Below are positions 33,318-45,630 of a DNA stretch of 64,000 nt, piece by piece. This DNA comes from Blastocladiella emersonii ATCC 22665 (Eukaryota; Blastocladiomycota; Blastocladiomycetes; Blastocladiales; Blastocladiaceae): contig JANHCV010000011.1 of assembly GCA_025594325.1 (NCBI GenBank), positions 310,001-374,000 on the forward strand, read 5' to 3'. The notes under the pieces are model-generated. The model worked only from the letters and a program-made list of their open reading frames with translations, did not search any database and had not been told where the DNA came from. Numbering within the stretch: position 1 is the stretch's first letter; each line of letters opens with the position of its first letter. The position numbers and the translations under genes are program-made.

Positions 33318-35571
33318 ATGTCATCAACACCATCCAGTAACCGCATCACCGTCGAGGCCGCCGCGCACCCGGTCCGCCGCGTCACCGTCTACTCGGACCG
33401 CGCCGAAGTGTCGCGCGACGTGCGCGGCGTCAAGGTCGCCCGCAACGGCACCACCGACGTCTGGCTGCGCGGCGTCACCACGGGGCTCGACCAGGACACG
33501 CTGCGGTACGCCCGACTACTTGCACACAAAGCGTCGCCGCGTTGGCTCACATTCCCGCCACCGCTAGAGTTGAGATCGCGCGCGGCCGCGCCCTCATCGC
33601 CGACGTGCGCGCCGAGTGCGAGGTCGAGCTCGTCCGCGCCGCCGCCAACGGCGTGCAGGAGCAGGTGCCCGAGTCGGAGCTCGACGCGCAGACGGCCGCC
33701 CGCGACGCCCGCATCAAGGCCCGTAAGGCCGAGCTCGAGTCGCTCACCGAGGCCGTCGAGGACCTGCGCGAGGACCTGGCGATTGCCACGGACCGCCTCG
33801 CCCTCGCCGACGCGTTTGCCGCGCGCGCCGCCAAGGACCAGACCCCGTTCTTGTCCGCTTCGGGCCCGCTCGAGGCCGCCGCGACGTCCTTCTTTGGCAC
33901 CTTCTCGGGCGACTACGGCAAGGCGGCTGCGTCGCTCGGCGCATCCCGCGTGCGCCTCGAGCGCGCGATTGCCGACCACGACGCGCGCATCGACGCGCTG
34001 CGCGACGCCATCGCGGCCGAGGAGTACCGCCCCAACTCCGACGCGGACGCGGCCCACCGCACCATCCAGTACATCAAGGTCGCCCTCGAGGGGCCCGGCG
34101 ATGCCGAGGCCAAGGACGGTGACAAGGAGGTCGAGGTGGACCTCGTTGTGACCTACGGTACTACTTCTCCCCCAGCGCTGATCTCGCGCGATTGCTGACC
34201 TCCGCCCCTATGAATCTAGTCGTGCGCAACGCGTCGTGGGCCCCGCGCTATGATATGCGCGTGTACTCGGCCGACTCACTCGTCCGCCTCACCTACGCCG
34301 CCACGCTAAAGCAGTCGACGACCGAGGCGTGGAACAACGTCGAGCTGACGCTGTCGACGGCCTCGGTCGCCGCCATTGACCACACGCTACCCAAGTTTGC
34401 GTCCGCGTGGGTCGTCGACGAGTACCGCCCGCCGCCCCCGCCTCCGCCGATGATGGGTTACGCCATGGCGATGTGCCCGGCTCCAGTGATGGCGCGCAGT
34501 GCGGCTCCCGCTCCTCGAATGTATGGCGCGCCGCCGCCGGCTCCGCTCCTCAAGTCGGCCCGCGTGCAGTCGGCGCCGCGCGCGCCCCCGCCGAAGCCGC
34601 AGCTGCCGCAGGCTGCCGTGACGTCGGGCATGACGGCGACGTCGTACCGCATCCCGTCAGCCGCCACGATCCCGTCCGACGGCGAGGACCACCGCGTCAC
34701 GGTCGCGGTGCTCGACCTCCCGCTCACCATGGCGCGCGAGGCCGCGCCCAAGCTGTCGACCAAGGTGTACCTCACGGGCAAGGCCGAGAACGCGTCCGCG
34801 TACACGCTGCTGCCCGGCTCCGCCAACGTGTTCCTCGACGGGTCGTTCATCGCCAAGTCCGAGTGCGGGCTCGTCCTGCCGAGCGGCACCCTCAGCCTCG
34901 CGCTCGGCGTCGACCCGACCATCGAGGTCTCGCTCAAGCCCGTCGAGAAGGTGACCGAGGTCGGCGCGGCTAAGAAGACGGGCATCGCCATGTTCACGGG
35001 CGGCGGCTCGAGCAACAGCGCGGCGGCGCCCGCGCCTGGCGGCACCTCGATTGTTCACACGCAGCGCATCGTTGTGACCAACCGGCGCGCTGCTCCACCC
35101 GCGAATGCGGCGGCTGGCGAGTCGGCGGCAACGACGGCCGTGGTTCCGGAGCCGCCCGTCATCGTCAAGCTCGCGCACCAGATCCCGTCCTCGACGCACC
35201 AGGAGATTGCCGTGGTCCTGCTCGAGCCCGACGAGAAGGCGGTCGTCGTGCGCGCGAGCAAGCACGACACGGCGGGTTCGGGTGCCGACGCGCAGCCGCC
35301 GTCGCTCACGCGCATCGGGACGGCGACCAAGCGCAGCCGCGAGTCCGTCTTCTTTGGCGGCGCGAAAAGGGACAAGGCCGGCGGCAGCAAGTCGGGCTCG
35401 CTCAGCGACCTCGCGGCGGCGGCGCTCGACCGGGTGCCGGTGCTGACGCGCGACACGGGCGTGCTCGAGTGGGAGCTCGGGCTCGCCGGCGGCCAGACGC
35501 GCGAGCTCGTGTGCAAGTTCGCCGTCGTGTACCCCAAGGACGTCAAGGTCGACGGGCTCAACCGCGCGTGA
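33318..35571 (+). CDS. DUF4140/DUF4139 (MuiA-like, CHP02231 family) protein
   Basis: Three exons, 33318-33505, 33568-34157 and 34220-35571, with two 62-nt introns (donors GTACGC and GTACTA), 709 residues. The N-terminus fits DUF4140 (HPVRRVTVYSDRAEVSRDV, then GLDQDTLRVE). A helical, probably coiled-coil middle follows (about residues 85-250). The third exon opens with the DUF4139 signature YVVRNASWAPRYDMRVYS, LTYAATLKQSTTEAWNNVELTLSTA. A Pro-rich insert (about 330-390) and a Ser/Ala-rich loop interrupt the beta domain. The family is widespread in fungi, animals and bacteria but has no well-defined biochemical role; the bacterial name (mucoidy inhibitor) should not be read as function. The start was chosen at the first ATG after the C/T-rich leader (CAACCATG). 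Confidence 0.85.
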
Positions 35572-35644
35572 TGGCGTGAGATGAAGAGCGCCGTGGGGGG
35601 AACGGCGTTCTAGGCAGGAAGCCCGTGTACGTAGACCGGTACAA

Positions 35645-35768
35645 CTTGTGGTAACGGAACGTGAGCTTCGATTACAGAGAAATGAGGGGGACAAAACGAG
35701 GGGGAAACAAGAGGGAAAAGAGATGGTAAAGGGGCCGCACTCACCTTGTGGTAACGGAACGTGAGCTT
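35645..35768. repeat. 24-bp direct repeat, exactly 100 bp apart
   Basis: CTTGTGGTAACGGAACGTGA and the next four bases GCTT occur at 35645-35668 and again at 35745-35768 without mismatch. The second copy is followed by AAAGAGAGCTCACGT, which partly mirrors the end of the repeat. Confidence 0.9.
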
Positions 35769-37174
35769 AAAGAGAGCTCACGTCCGCGGCGGGGGTGCGG
35801 CCGCCTTTTGAGGGCGACGGGGAAATGGGCGGCGAGTCACCGGCGGCGGTCGGGCGCGGACGGCCGTGTCCGCGGCGTTGGGGATCACGCGGAGATCAGC
35901 GGCGCGCGCGCGCGTGGGTCGAGCTTCACGCGCGTCGCGTGACAGAGACGGGTGTTTTCGCTGTATATAACGTGTATCGTTCGTCTTCGATCATGCGTGT
36001 GAGAAGTGAGCTTCCCCTCAGCCGCCCGGACGTGGTGACCGCGACAGCGACTGCGATGTCCAGTTCATCCAAGTCTGAGAGGTCGGCACGCTCGACAGCG
36101 GCCTGCATGCTCGAGAGGTCGGCAGCCAAGGTCGACAGCAGACGCCACAGCAGCAGACGGTCGAGCGAGCAGATGCACGAGATCCGGGTCCGAGGCATCC
36201 TGTTGTGCGCCGTCACGTTGCGAGAGTGAGAGCGGGAGCGCAACGTTGGTCACCGTTTCCAGGTCGGCGACCAGGTCAGCGGCGGCCCCAACCCGAGCGC
36301 CTCGAGCACCACGTCCCTGCCCGCTCGTCTGCAACCGTTCTTTCTCTCGAGAGAAGTCGAGCCCACCGTTTGCCATGTATCGTTCGAGCTCGCGATTATG
36401 CTGTGTCACAAACTGTCTCCCGCGCAAGCCACGCCGGAGACAAACCGAGCGGTCATGTGCACGTGACCGGGTTTCGCGCGCGGTTTCGCCGGGTTTCGCG
36501 CGCTTCGACGCGGCGAAGGTCGCAATCTCCGGCCTTCGCGCAGCCACTCACGATGCTGCTCATGGAGCCCGAGGATGGAGATCATGACGGACGCGGCGGC
36601 GACATGACGGCGATGATCGTGGAAGCGCGCTGCTGCGGCCGTGGCCCATGCGCAACATGGGACGCGCCACGTCGGCCAGCCGGCCAATCCCGACTTCCTG
36701 CACGATGATTGGCGCGGATCAGCCGTCCTACAGGCTGGTTTGCGCGCGAACGTGCGAGAGCGCGACACGGGGACGCTGTCCGTTTTTGAGCGACTCGCCG
36801 CCGCCGTCGCTGCCGCCGTCCTCGAACCCGCCGGGAGACGCAACGGCCAGCGATCGAGGCGCGAGGAGAACGGCGAGCGTCGATCCGCCGTGGTTGACTC
36901 GATGGGGACTTCGACGAGCGCCGTACCGGGCGCCGTGCCACGTCGACTCGCAATGGCGCGCAACGGCTCGCGCTCCCGGGCGACCAGACTTAGCTCCAGC
37001 TTCCTCTCCCGGTGCGAAAGCTTCTAGGCGGCCGGGTACAGAAGCGTCGGTGGGAGACGCCCCCGTGGGCAGGGATTCGGGACCTTTTCTGATCGGTAGG
37101 TTGCGTTTTCGAATTTTCGGCGGGCGCTTGCCTTTTTTTCGTCTCCCCGGTCCCCGGTCGTGCTCGTCTCTGAC

Positions 37175-37180
37175 TATAAA
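37175..37180 (+). promoter_or_regulatory. TATA box of the Ser/Thr/Cys-rich gene
   Basis: GACTATAAAGCGC lies 458 bp upstream of the ATG at 37633. A long C/T-rich leader follows, as expected for an actively transcribed gene here. Confidence 0.65.
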
Positions 37181-37327
37181 GCGCCCGCGCTCCCGCTGCC
37201 GGTTGCTGCTGCTCCTCTCAAGCTTTCACGCCAACCTTACATCAACCAAGACCGGCCACTGCGCCCTCCTCCTCCACCCCTCCCTCTCCGCACGCTCTCT
37301 CGCTCTCTCTCCCCGTTCGTCTGTCGC

Positions 37328-37402
37328 CAGCAGCAGCACGATCGACCCTCCCCACACGCAGCAGCAGCACCAGCAGTATCAGCAGCACCACCAGCACCTC
37401 CT
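37328..37402. repeat. CAG-type microsatellite in the 5' leader
   Basis: Interrupted runs of CAG/CAC triplets lie between the TATA box and the start codon of the downstream gene, probably in its 5' untranslated region. Confidence 0.7.
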
Positions 37403-37632
37403 TCTAGGTTGGTACCTGATCAGCAGCTCGCCGTCGTCCTCCCTCTCCCCTCCCGCCACCCTCGCCGCGCTCGCCCCCTCCTCCCCGCTCGCGTCTGGCT
37501 GCACTGCGTCGACTGGGTCTGACCTTGCTCGCCCGCACCCGCTCCCCGCCCCTGCTCGTTGTCGCATAACCGCGCACGTTGCACCACCACCAACAAACTC
37601 TACTCGACGCAACTCGTTACATCACTACCACC

Positions 37633-40600
37633 ATGGCTGGAAAGCGTAACCGCCCCTCGCGCAGTACGTTTTTGCCTTCTCTTCATGCCTTGTTGACGCT
37701 GCGCAGCGGCCGCGGCGTCGCGGTCCGAGCCACCCGGCCTCGTCGTCGGTCACCGTTGCGCGGTCGGTCGGCTGCCGTGATCCTGCTGCGCTTTCCTCGC
37801 CGGCTCGCGTTTGCGCCATGTGCTCGTCGCCGCTGCGCACGCCTCCCGCCGACGCGCGCGCGGCCACGCGGGCCCCGATCGCCTGCCTGAAAAGGCGCGA
37901 GAGCTGCTGCGCCGCATCGTTCCTTCGCACCCACCCCACCGTCATGTTGAACTGGATGTTCACCACCACGCGCCCCGCTCTGTATTACGCTCCTCGCTAC
38001 CCGCCTCGCGCAGAGATGTCGTCGTCGTCCGTCTCGTCGTCGTCGTCGGCCAAGCAGTCCTCGAGCTCCAGCTCCTCGTCGTCGCACTCGTCGAGCAGCT
38101 TCTCGTCCTCGTCGTCGTCGTCGTCGAGCTCCAGCCCCGCCTCGCACCACGCGTCGTCGGCTTCCTTCTCCTCCGGCGCCGCTGCCGCCGCCATCACCTC
38201 TAGCTCGTCGTCGACCTCGTCCGCCTCGTCCGCGTCCATGTCGGCGTCGTCGGGCTCGGCCGCCAAGATCGAGACGTCCGAGGTCTCGACCGCGCAGCAC
38301 TCGGAGACCGTCAACGGAGAGGTGACCCAGTTCGCCGCCGCGGCCGCCGTCGAGGCCACGTCCACCACCATCGACCACTGCGGCGCCGCCGAGACCGAGG
38401 TCGTGTCGGCCTCGACCCTCGTCACCAACCAGGGCGAGTCGGCCGAGTGCATCGCCTATTCGGCCACGTCGCAGGAGTGCATCGAGACCACCTCGGCCAC
38501 CGAGTGCTCGTCGTCGTCCGAGGTCGTCACCACCGAGGAGTGCATGGAGCACGCGTCGTCGGCGTGCGAGATCGCCGAGGTCACGGCGCAGATCGAGGAG
38601 TGCGCCGCCGAGTGCACCGAGACCACCACCACCGAGTGCACCGAGACCGTCACGTCGCAAGAGTCGTGCCAGGCCGAGTGCACCGAGTCGTCGTCGTTCG
38701 AGTGCGCCACGTCCCAGGTCCAGACCTCGTGCGAGTCCGAGTGCATCGACACGTCCCAGGAGTGTACCGCGACCGAGTCCGAGTGCGTCGAGTCGGCCGA
38801 GTGCACCGAGACCACGTCGCAGGAGTGCACCGAGACCAACGAGTGCTCCACCACCATCGTCACGTCGCAGGAGTCGTGCGAGGCCCAGTGCGCCGTCACG
38901 TCGCAGATCAACGAGTGCGCCGCCGTCGAGTGCGTCACGTCGCAGGTCCAGGAGTGCGCCGAGACCTCGGCCGCTATCGTCACGTCGCAGGCTTCCTCGT
39001 CCGAGTCGTCGTCTTTCCACGCCGAGTCCTCGTCGTCGACCTCGTCGTCGTCGAGCGTGTCGGCTTCGTCCAACTCGGCCGTGTCGTCGTCGACGTCTTC
39101 GACCACCTCCATGTCGGTCGCCAACCTGCACACCGAGGCCGCCACCACTCACGAGGAGTCGCACTCGTACGTGACCGAGGAGGGCGAGGAGCACGAGGTC
39201 GTCACCACCATCTACAAGGTCGTGCGCGTCCGCGTCCGCCGCCCCGACGGCACCTACGAGTGGAAGGAGTCGATCGTCCCCGCCAACCAGTCGGCCTCGT
39301 CGGTCACCTCGTCGACTTCCTCCTCGTCGTCGGCCGCCGCTGCCTCGAGCTCGTCGTCGTCGTCCTCGCACTTCGAGTCGTCGTCCATCACCGTCTCGGA
39401 GCAGCACGCCGCCGCTGCCGCTACGAGCACGGCCGCCTCAACGCTCCAGATCTCGGCCCACACCGCCGACTCGGCCGTCGGCAGCTTCATTGTCGACAAC
39501 TCGTCGTCCTTCTCCGCGTCCACGTCGTGCCACGAGGAGGAGACGTCGAGCTGCCACGAGGAGCAGACCTCGTCGTCGTGCACCACCACCACGACCCAGC
39601 AGCAGGAGTCGACCGAGTGCGCCGTCGTCGACACCGCCGCGACGACCGCCGAGGGAGAGACCGTCTTCACGGCCGTGTGCACGCCGCTCGCCTTCATCGA
39701 CACCCCGAACGGCCCCGTCGCCATCGAGGGCGGCGACCTGGCTGCCTACGACACGTGCCTCACGGCCGACTTCTCGACCTCCGTCTCCAACGAGACCTCG
39801 TCGTCGTCGTCGTTCGTCCAGGAGTCGTCCTCGTCGTCGTCCTCGGTCGAGTGCCACAACGTGACTGTCGACGAGTCGTCCGTCACCATGGTCTCCACGC
39901 CGCTGTGCGAGATGCCCGTCGTCCCCGAGGTCGAGTTCGAGTTCACGCCCGTGATCGTGACCGAGGAGTGCACCGAGACCAAGACCGAGGTCGAGACGAC
40001 CGTGTGCGAGTCGTCGTCGGTCGCCATCGAGACCTCGACCACCTCCGAGTTGTGCACCTCGGCTACCGCCACCACGGTCGAGACCGAGCAGTACGAGGTG
40101 ATCGAGAACCCCGTCATCTGCTACCTGCCCGCCGAGCCCGAGGTCGTGCTCACCGCGCCCACGGTCGAGCTGATTGCCGTCGAGGAGACGACTTCGGCCA
40201 CCGCCGTCGAGTCTTCGTCTTCGTCCTTCACCGAGACCCATGTCGAGTCGCACGTCGAGTCGTCCTCCTCGACCTCGACCGCCACCGCCACCGAGACGGT
40301 CGAGACCGAGACCCAGCAGCACTACGCCACGGGCCTGATCGTCCCCGAGACGACCGTCATCACCGAGACCACCGAGACCACCGAGTACGCGACCGGCCTC
40401 ATCGTCCCCGTCGTCCTGCCCGCCTTCGACGAGACCAAGACCGAGGCCGAGCAGGCCGTCATCACCACCGAGACCATCCAGCAGTTTGCCACCGCCCACG
40501 AGGCTGCCGTCATGGCCACGTACTCGACCGGCACCAACGCATCGTCGTCGTCGACCTCGACCTCGACCACTACCACGACCACCGTCGAGGAGTCGGCCAA

Positions 40601-42323
40601 CGTTGAGACCTCCTCGGCCACGTCGTCGATCGTTGAGGAGCAATCCTTCGTCTGCGGCGGCTGCACGTCGACCTCGAGCACCTCGTCGTCGTCGACCACC
40701 GCCGTCGAGCAGTCCTCGTCCTCGGTGTCGGCCTCGTCCAACACCGGTTTCTCGGCCTCGTTCTCGCTCAACGTCGATCGCGGCATGGACAAGAAGACCT
40801 CGACCATCATCATCCAGGACACCATGTCGGCGCGCATCTCGCGCTTCGCGTTCATGATCCAGACCTCGGTCCTCGGCTTCCTCGCGCTCCTGTCGAGCAA
40901 CGCGTCGGGCGCCAGCTGCGACAACCACTCGTACAAGTTCCTGTGGGGCCTCGTGACCCTCAACGGCGCCGTGTGGGCGCTGCTCACCTGGTACGCGTCG
41001 ACGGCCGCGGCCGCCGCCGTGGCTGCCGGCAAGGTGCAGGAGCCGACGTTCGGCGAGCACGCGACCACGCTGGCCGCGACGCTCCAGGCGTCCTCGGCGA
41101 CCCTCGGCCACGACTCGCTGCACGTGTCGCTGCGCCTGTTCAAGACGGTCATGTCGCCCCGCGCGGCGCGCCACGTCATGTGCCTCGCGGCGGCGGTCCA
41201 GGTCGCGTCGCTCGCGTTCCTCGCCACCATTGACGCCGGGTTCTGGCCCGCGTGGCTGCTCGTCGCCGCCAGCAGCGCGACGGTCGTGCACGCCGCGACC
41301 CGCCTCAGCATGCCGCACGAGCGCGTGCCGCTCGTCGAGGACGTGACCATCTACGGGTACACGGTCGAGGGCGTGTCCGAGTACGACCTCGAGGGCACCA
41401 TGAACGTCGCCATGGACGTGGCCACGGGCCACGCCACTTTCGCCGTCGACGTGGCGCGCACCAACGCCATCTCGGTCTCGGGCAAGGTCGCCGCCGCCGC
41501 CCTCGGCGCGTGGCTCGCCGTCACGCTCCGCGCCAAGGCCACCAAGCTCGCCATCACCACCGCGTACGCGTGCGCCGTCGCCAAGGTCACGCTCACCATT
41601 GCCCGCACCCGCGCGGCGATCCTCGCCTTCATCGCCGCCGCGATCCCGGTCGCGATCCTCGCCGCCAAGTTCGCCGGCCTCGCCGTCATCGTGGCCGCCG
41701 CCGCCTTCGGCTTCTACCACGTGTACACCAACTACCTCGCCGCCATGATCACCGAGGCCATGACCCGCCCCGCGTGCGCCACAGGCACCTGCGGCGCGTC
41801 GGGCGTGTTCTCGTCGACCACGACCAAGGTCGTCACCGAGACCACGACCCAGGTGTGGACCTCGGTCACGGCGTCGGCCACCGAGACGTACCAGACGGTT
41901 GTCGACAACCTCGGCGGCAACTCGTACATGCTCCTCATCTTCGTCCTCAACCTCGCCCTGTGGTTCATCATCACGCCCATGTTCGGCTCGGCCTCGGCCA
42001 AGGTCGAGACCACCATCAACGTCGCCAAGCCCGCCGCTGCGCCCGTCGCGCCTGTCGCGCCCGCCGTCGTGGTGGCTGCTCCCGTCACGGTCGCCGCCCC
42101 GGCCGTCGCTGCGACGACCTCGTCGTCGGCCAAGCTCTCGGTTGACGTTTCGGCCGCGATCCCGTCGGCCGCCATGGCGCTCATCCCGCTGTTCCTCGTC
42201 GCCGGGTTCGTGTACCCGTCGGTCATGGGCGGCTCGTGCAACATGTGGCTCTCCACGGCCCTCAACCTCGGCCTCGTCGTGGTCGTCGCCAAGGTGTTCG
42301 CCGCCAAGCAGCAGCAGGCGTAA
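37633..42323 (+). CDS. Ser/Thr/Glu/Cys-rich protein with a multipass C-terminal domain
   Basis: I model exon 1 as 37633-37663 (MAGKRNRPSR, GTACGT donor) and exon 2 as 38014-42323, 1,446 residues. The frame stays open upstream to an ATG at 37818, an alternative start if the 350-nt intron is wrong. After a poly-Ser stretch, residues about 150-390 are packed with Cys-containing repeats such as SQECTET, TEEC and VTSQESC. More Ser/Thr/Glu-rich sequence follows to about residue 950. The last 490 residues are different: eight or nine hydrophobic spans (for example SVLGFLALL, FLWGLVTLNGAVWALL, YMLLIFVLNLALWFII, LGLVVVVAKVF), ending KQQQA. No signal peptide is seen at either start. Not a family I recognise. 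The build suggests a membrane-anchored protein with a long modified or disulphide-bonded extension, but topology is unknown. Confidence 0.72.
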
Positions 42324-43971
42324 TACCTCCCGTCCCCCCTCTTGTTTCTCCTGTATCACCATCACTCCCTAGTTTGTTTGTGTGTTTGCTCATTAGCTGT
42401 TGCCGTTCTTACAATACCATCACCTGTTTCCTTGCTCACCTCTTGGTTTCGTCGAGCTTGAGAGGAAACGACTCGCGTCGTGAGTTGGAGCTTACGGCTG
42501 GTCGAATTGATGGGCGAGGTGATCTGCGCGATCACGCCGCGTCGCTTGTGGTCGACCTCGCGCTGGCTCCACTCCCCATCTCGGACCGCATCTCCGGCCT
42601 CGACTGAATCTCTTGCAGTCTTATCCCCCGAGCTCTTGCCACTCGCTGCATCGTATTCCGTGCTTAGCGCTCCGCCACTGTGGCGCCGGGTGGCGCGTCG
42701 CGTCGTCGTGGCAGTCGGAGCGAGCAGTTCACGGCCGCTGGACTCGGTTCTCGTCGATCTCGCGCACGCACGCACAGCATCTGATCCGGCTGGGTACGTC
42801 AACGGTTCAAGCTTGTCCATCGGTGTCGATCTCACACTGATAGCCTCCGTCGTGCAAAGCTCGCTCAAGCGTGCGCGAGGTCTAGGGTGGAGTCGATCAT
42901 CGGCGTGAAGTCGCTCAGAACTCCCTGCAATGAACAACGCGGCCGACGTATCCAGTTCGACAGCGTCATCAGCGAAGACTACTGCTGCACGCTCGACCTC
43001 GCGTCCAGCTGTGGTACAATCATGAGATGATCGTCCAGAATCAGCTCAGGTACTACTCCTAGCACAGCGCCATGCAGCCGAACATCACACGCTCACGAAA
43101 CTTCGCATACGTGCGCTTCTCCTTCAGCTGACATGAACAACGCCTTACAACCAGCAACGAAGACGCATCGACTCCTCTTCGCCAACGAGATCCGCTTCAC
43201 CGATTCTCTTCGCGATTATGTTTTTGAGGTCTGTCAAAGCGGCTCGAGTCCCGCTGAACCGAATGCACCTCGCTGCTGGGTCGCGCTCGCACACGCGCCG
43301 TGAAAAGACCGCGCCGCGTGTGCGAGTGCGGCCCTCTGTACAACCAAGTAGCAGCGCGGAGCGGAGCGGTCCCGCGGGCTCAAACGCGACGGTGGCCGCG
43401 GCCGAGGTCGGTTATGGGACCGTGTGAGACGAATGAGCGGTGCGATCAATAGAATGACGAAGCCGCGTTGCTGCTGTGTCTCAACCAGAGAAGCAAGTTG
43501 GGTACTCGCATGTTGGGCGACTTTCGTGAGCAGAGTCCGGCGAGGCCGCTTGACAACGGAAGGCAAGCAAGCGAAGCTCACTCGGAACTTGGACAGCATG
43601 TAGGACCGAGACTGTTTTCCAACGCGCGCCATCGACTTGGAAACAGGGGGACTTGCTTGAAGGGGGACGGCTCGCGGATGCAAACGCGCGAGACATTCAC
43701 ACGTGACGTGAGACACTTTCCACGTGATAACTCGACGCGTCGATCGGCGCTGCTCTTTGCCTTTTACTTGTCTCCTCTCGCAATCGCACGGGCTCCTGGT
43801 TTAAACGCAGACCGAAGTTTGACGCATTTGACGCATCTCCAAATCCGAGGCCCGTTCGGTTTTCGCGGTCACGCCTGATGGGAGACGGCGGGCACCCAAC
43901 GCGTGCACTCCCCTGCTGACGACGCGTCGTGTCCGCGTTCCTTTTCTTCTGGTTGAGAATCAAAGCATCGA
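42324..43971. other. Intergenic region, 1.6 kb
   Basis: No supported gene. GC content falls and open frames on both strands are short and motif-free. It holds the 3' flank of the Ser/Thr/Cys-rich gene and the upstream region of the metalloprotease gene. Confidence 0.45.
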
Positions 43972-45365
43972 ATGAAATACAGAGAGATGAATAGAACCAT
44001 GAATCAACCGCTCTTACTTATCATGGCGGGGCTCGTTGCCCTGCTCATAATCGCGGCCGATGCCAAACCGTTGCTGATTCGGTGCCGGACGCCGCTCCCG
44101 GCTGCTGCGACTCCCATCCTCGTGCGCGCCGAGATCGTGGGCAGCTCGTCGATCCGCACTTCGGTGCCTCGCATTGAGTATACGCCGACAGCGCGTATCG
44201 TGCTTCGCGGCGAAGACGCGACGTGGACACTCCAGCTGAAGCGAAACGACGCGCTCATCAGCCCGCGGTACCGCACATGGTCAGCAGGCAGGGCGTGGTC
44301 CCGGCACCGGCGCCCATTAACTGCTACTACTACGGGAGCGTTCATGGAGTCCAGGGGTCGCTGGTCGCGGTCTCGGCGTGCGAAGGCCTGGTACGCTGGC
44401 TGCGATGACACCGTTCGAATATATGACTGATGACCGTGACGGTGTGTAGCACGGTATGATCCAACTCGGTCCCGAGGAAAAGTACACGATCCACGCGGTC
44501 GAGGAGGCGGGCGTGTCCAGTGCGGACGGCTCGCCCGTTAACGGCGCGACACACGTCTTGGTCCGCGACGATCCCAACTTGTCCGCGACTACGCCCGGAA
44601 CGTGCGGCGCCGTGCCGGCCCCGTCGTCTGACGCCGTGGCCTCGCTCATTCCACGCACTCGGCCGCATCCGCGACATGCTCTCATTGACCCCGCGTCCGG
44701 CAGCTTCCCCATCCGCTCCAACAAGTCGGTCGAGCTCATGCTCGCGGGCGACTACGCGTACGTGCAGCGGTGGGGCAACCGGTCTCTTTCGGTCATGCTC
44801 GAAGCAGCCAACGCGGTTCACGCTTTCTACAAGGCCGCCGACCTGCTTCCTTCGCCCTTCTCGGTGTCCGTGTCGCTCGTCGGGACCTGCTTTGAGTCGG
44901 AGCCCGGCTGGCTCAAGGAGAACCCCGAGATTGTCGATGGCAGCGACCTGCTCTCGACCTTTTGCACGTGGCGCGAGCAGCAGCGCGTATTGCCCGCCAA
45001 CAAGGGCACGGCCCTCGAGTTCAACGATTTCGCGCACATCCTGACCGGCTGCGCCTACACGTCGCCGACCCTGCTCGGGCTCGCGTACGTCGGTGCCGCG
45101 TGTTTGGACGCCTGGGCGTGCGGCATCGAGACTGTCCCAATCGAGGCCACGGCCAGCGGGCTTGGCGCTGTCATTGCGCACGAGGTCGGCCACAACCTCG
45201 GCGTTTTGCATGATGGGGTGAACAACGCGTGCCCGCCGATGGGCTACCTCATGGCCACGACGGTCTGCATCGAGTGCGCGTCCATCTCGAGTACTTTCTC
45301 GGAGCGAAAGTGATCTCTGACGACCTGGCCCAATTCCGCCGCCGTGGCGCAACGCGTAGCACGCT
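43972..45365 (+). pseudogene. M12B (reprolysin/ADAM-like) metalloprotease with broken frames
   Basis: The N-terminus is a signal peptide (PLLLIMAGLVALLIIAADA). A prodomain follows with NCYYYGSVHG and SLVAVSACEGL, the pattern seen in ADAM-type prodomains. A 59-nt intron (44391-44449, GTACGC donor) leads to the catalytic domain, which contains the zinc site HEVGHNLGVLHDG and a downstream Met-turn (LMATT). An exon probably ends at 45365 before GTAAGT; a short Cys-rich frame beyond could be the rest of an ectodomain. Two places need a one-base frame change: near 44268-44285 in the prodomain, and near 45312, where the frame otherwise stops. No normal intron fixes either. Either this copy is a recent pseudogene or the sequence has two indel errors. 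If intact, the product would be a secreted or surface zinc protease. Confidence 0.68.
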
Positions 45366-45630
45366 GTAAGTGCGCATCAGCTGATCCCGAGGCGCCTTGC
45401 GCCGATCCTTCCCGGCCGCTCTGCTGCCGAACGGGCACGCTCCCCGCGCCCCCACTCCAACCAGCAACAGCAACAACGGAAGCAAATGAACATGGACCGC
45501 AACCAACCGTCGACACGTATTCAGCAGCTCATCGCGCGGAATGAACTGCGGATGGGCGGCAACCCGCCGCCAAGTGCCTTCGGTCCGCAGTGGGCCGCCG
45601 CGTGTGAGCCCTGCCCCTTTTGACGCAAAC

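Larger units (their letters stand above)
35572..37632. other. Two-kb intergenic region
   Basis: No supported gene. It contains a 24-bp direct repeat, a TATATAA at 35964-35970 with only a 78-codon unrecognised frame downstream (35992-36228), the TATA box and leader of the next gene, and CAG-rich microsatellite sequence. Minus-strand frames at 35926-36547 contain short helical stretches but no consistent gene model. Confidence 0.45.

Noticed and set aside
35992-36228. 78-codon frame downstream of the TATATAA at 35964
   Set aside because: Arg/Ser-rich with no motif; an overlapping minus-strand frame is equally plausible. Not enough to call a gene.
39438-42365. 975-codon minus-strand frame
   Set aside because: Shadow of the Ser/Thr/Cys-rich gene. 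It is Gly/Arg-rich with no domain, while the plus strand has membrane spans and a TATA box.
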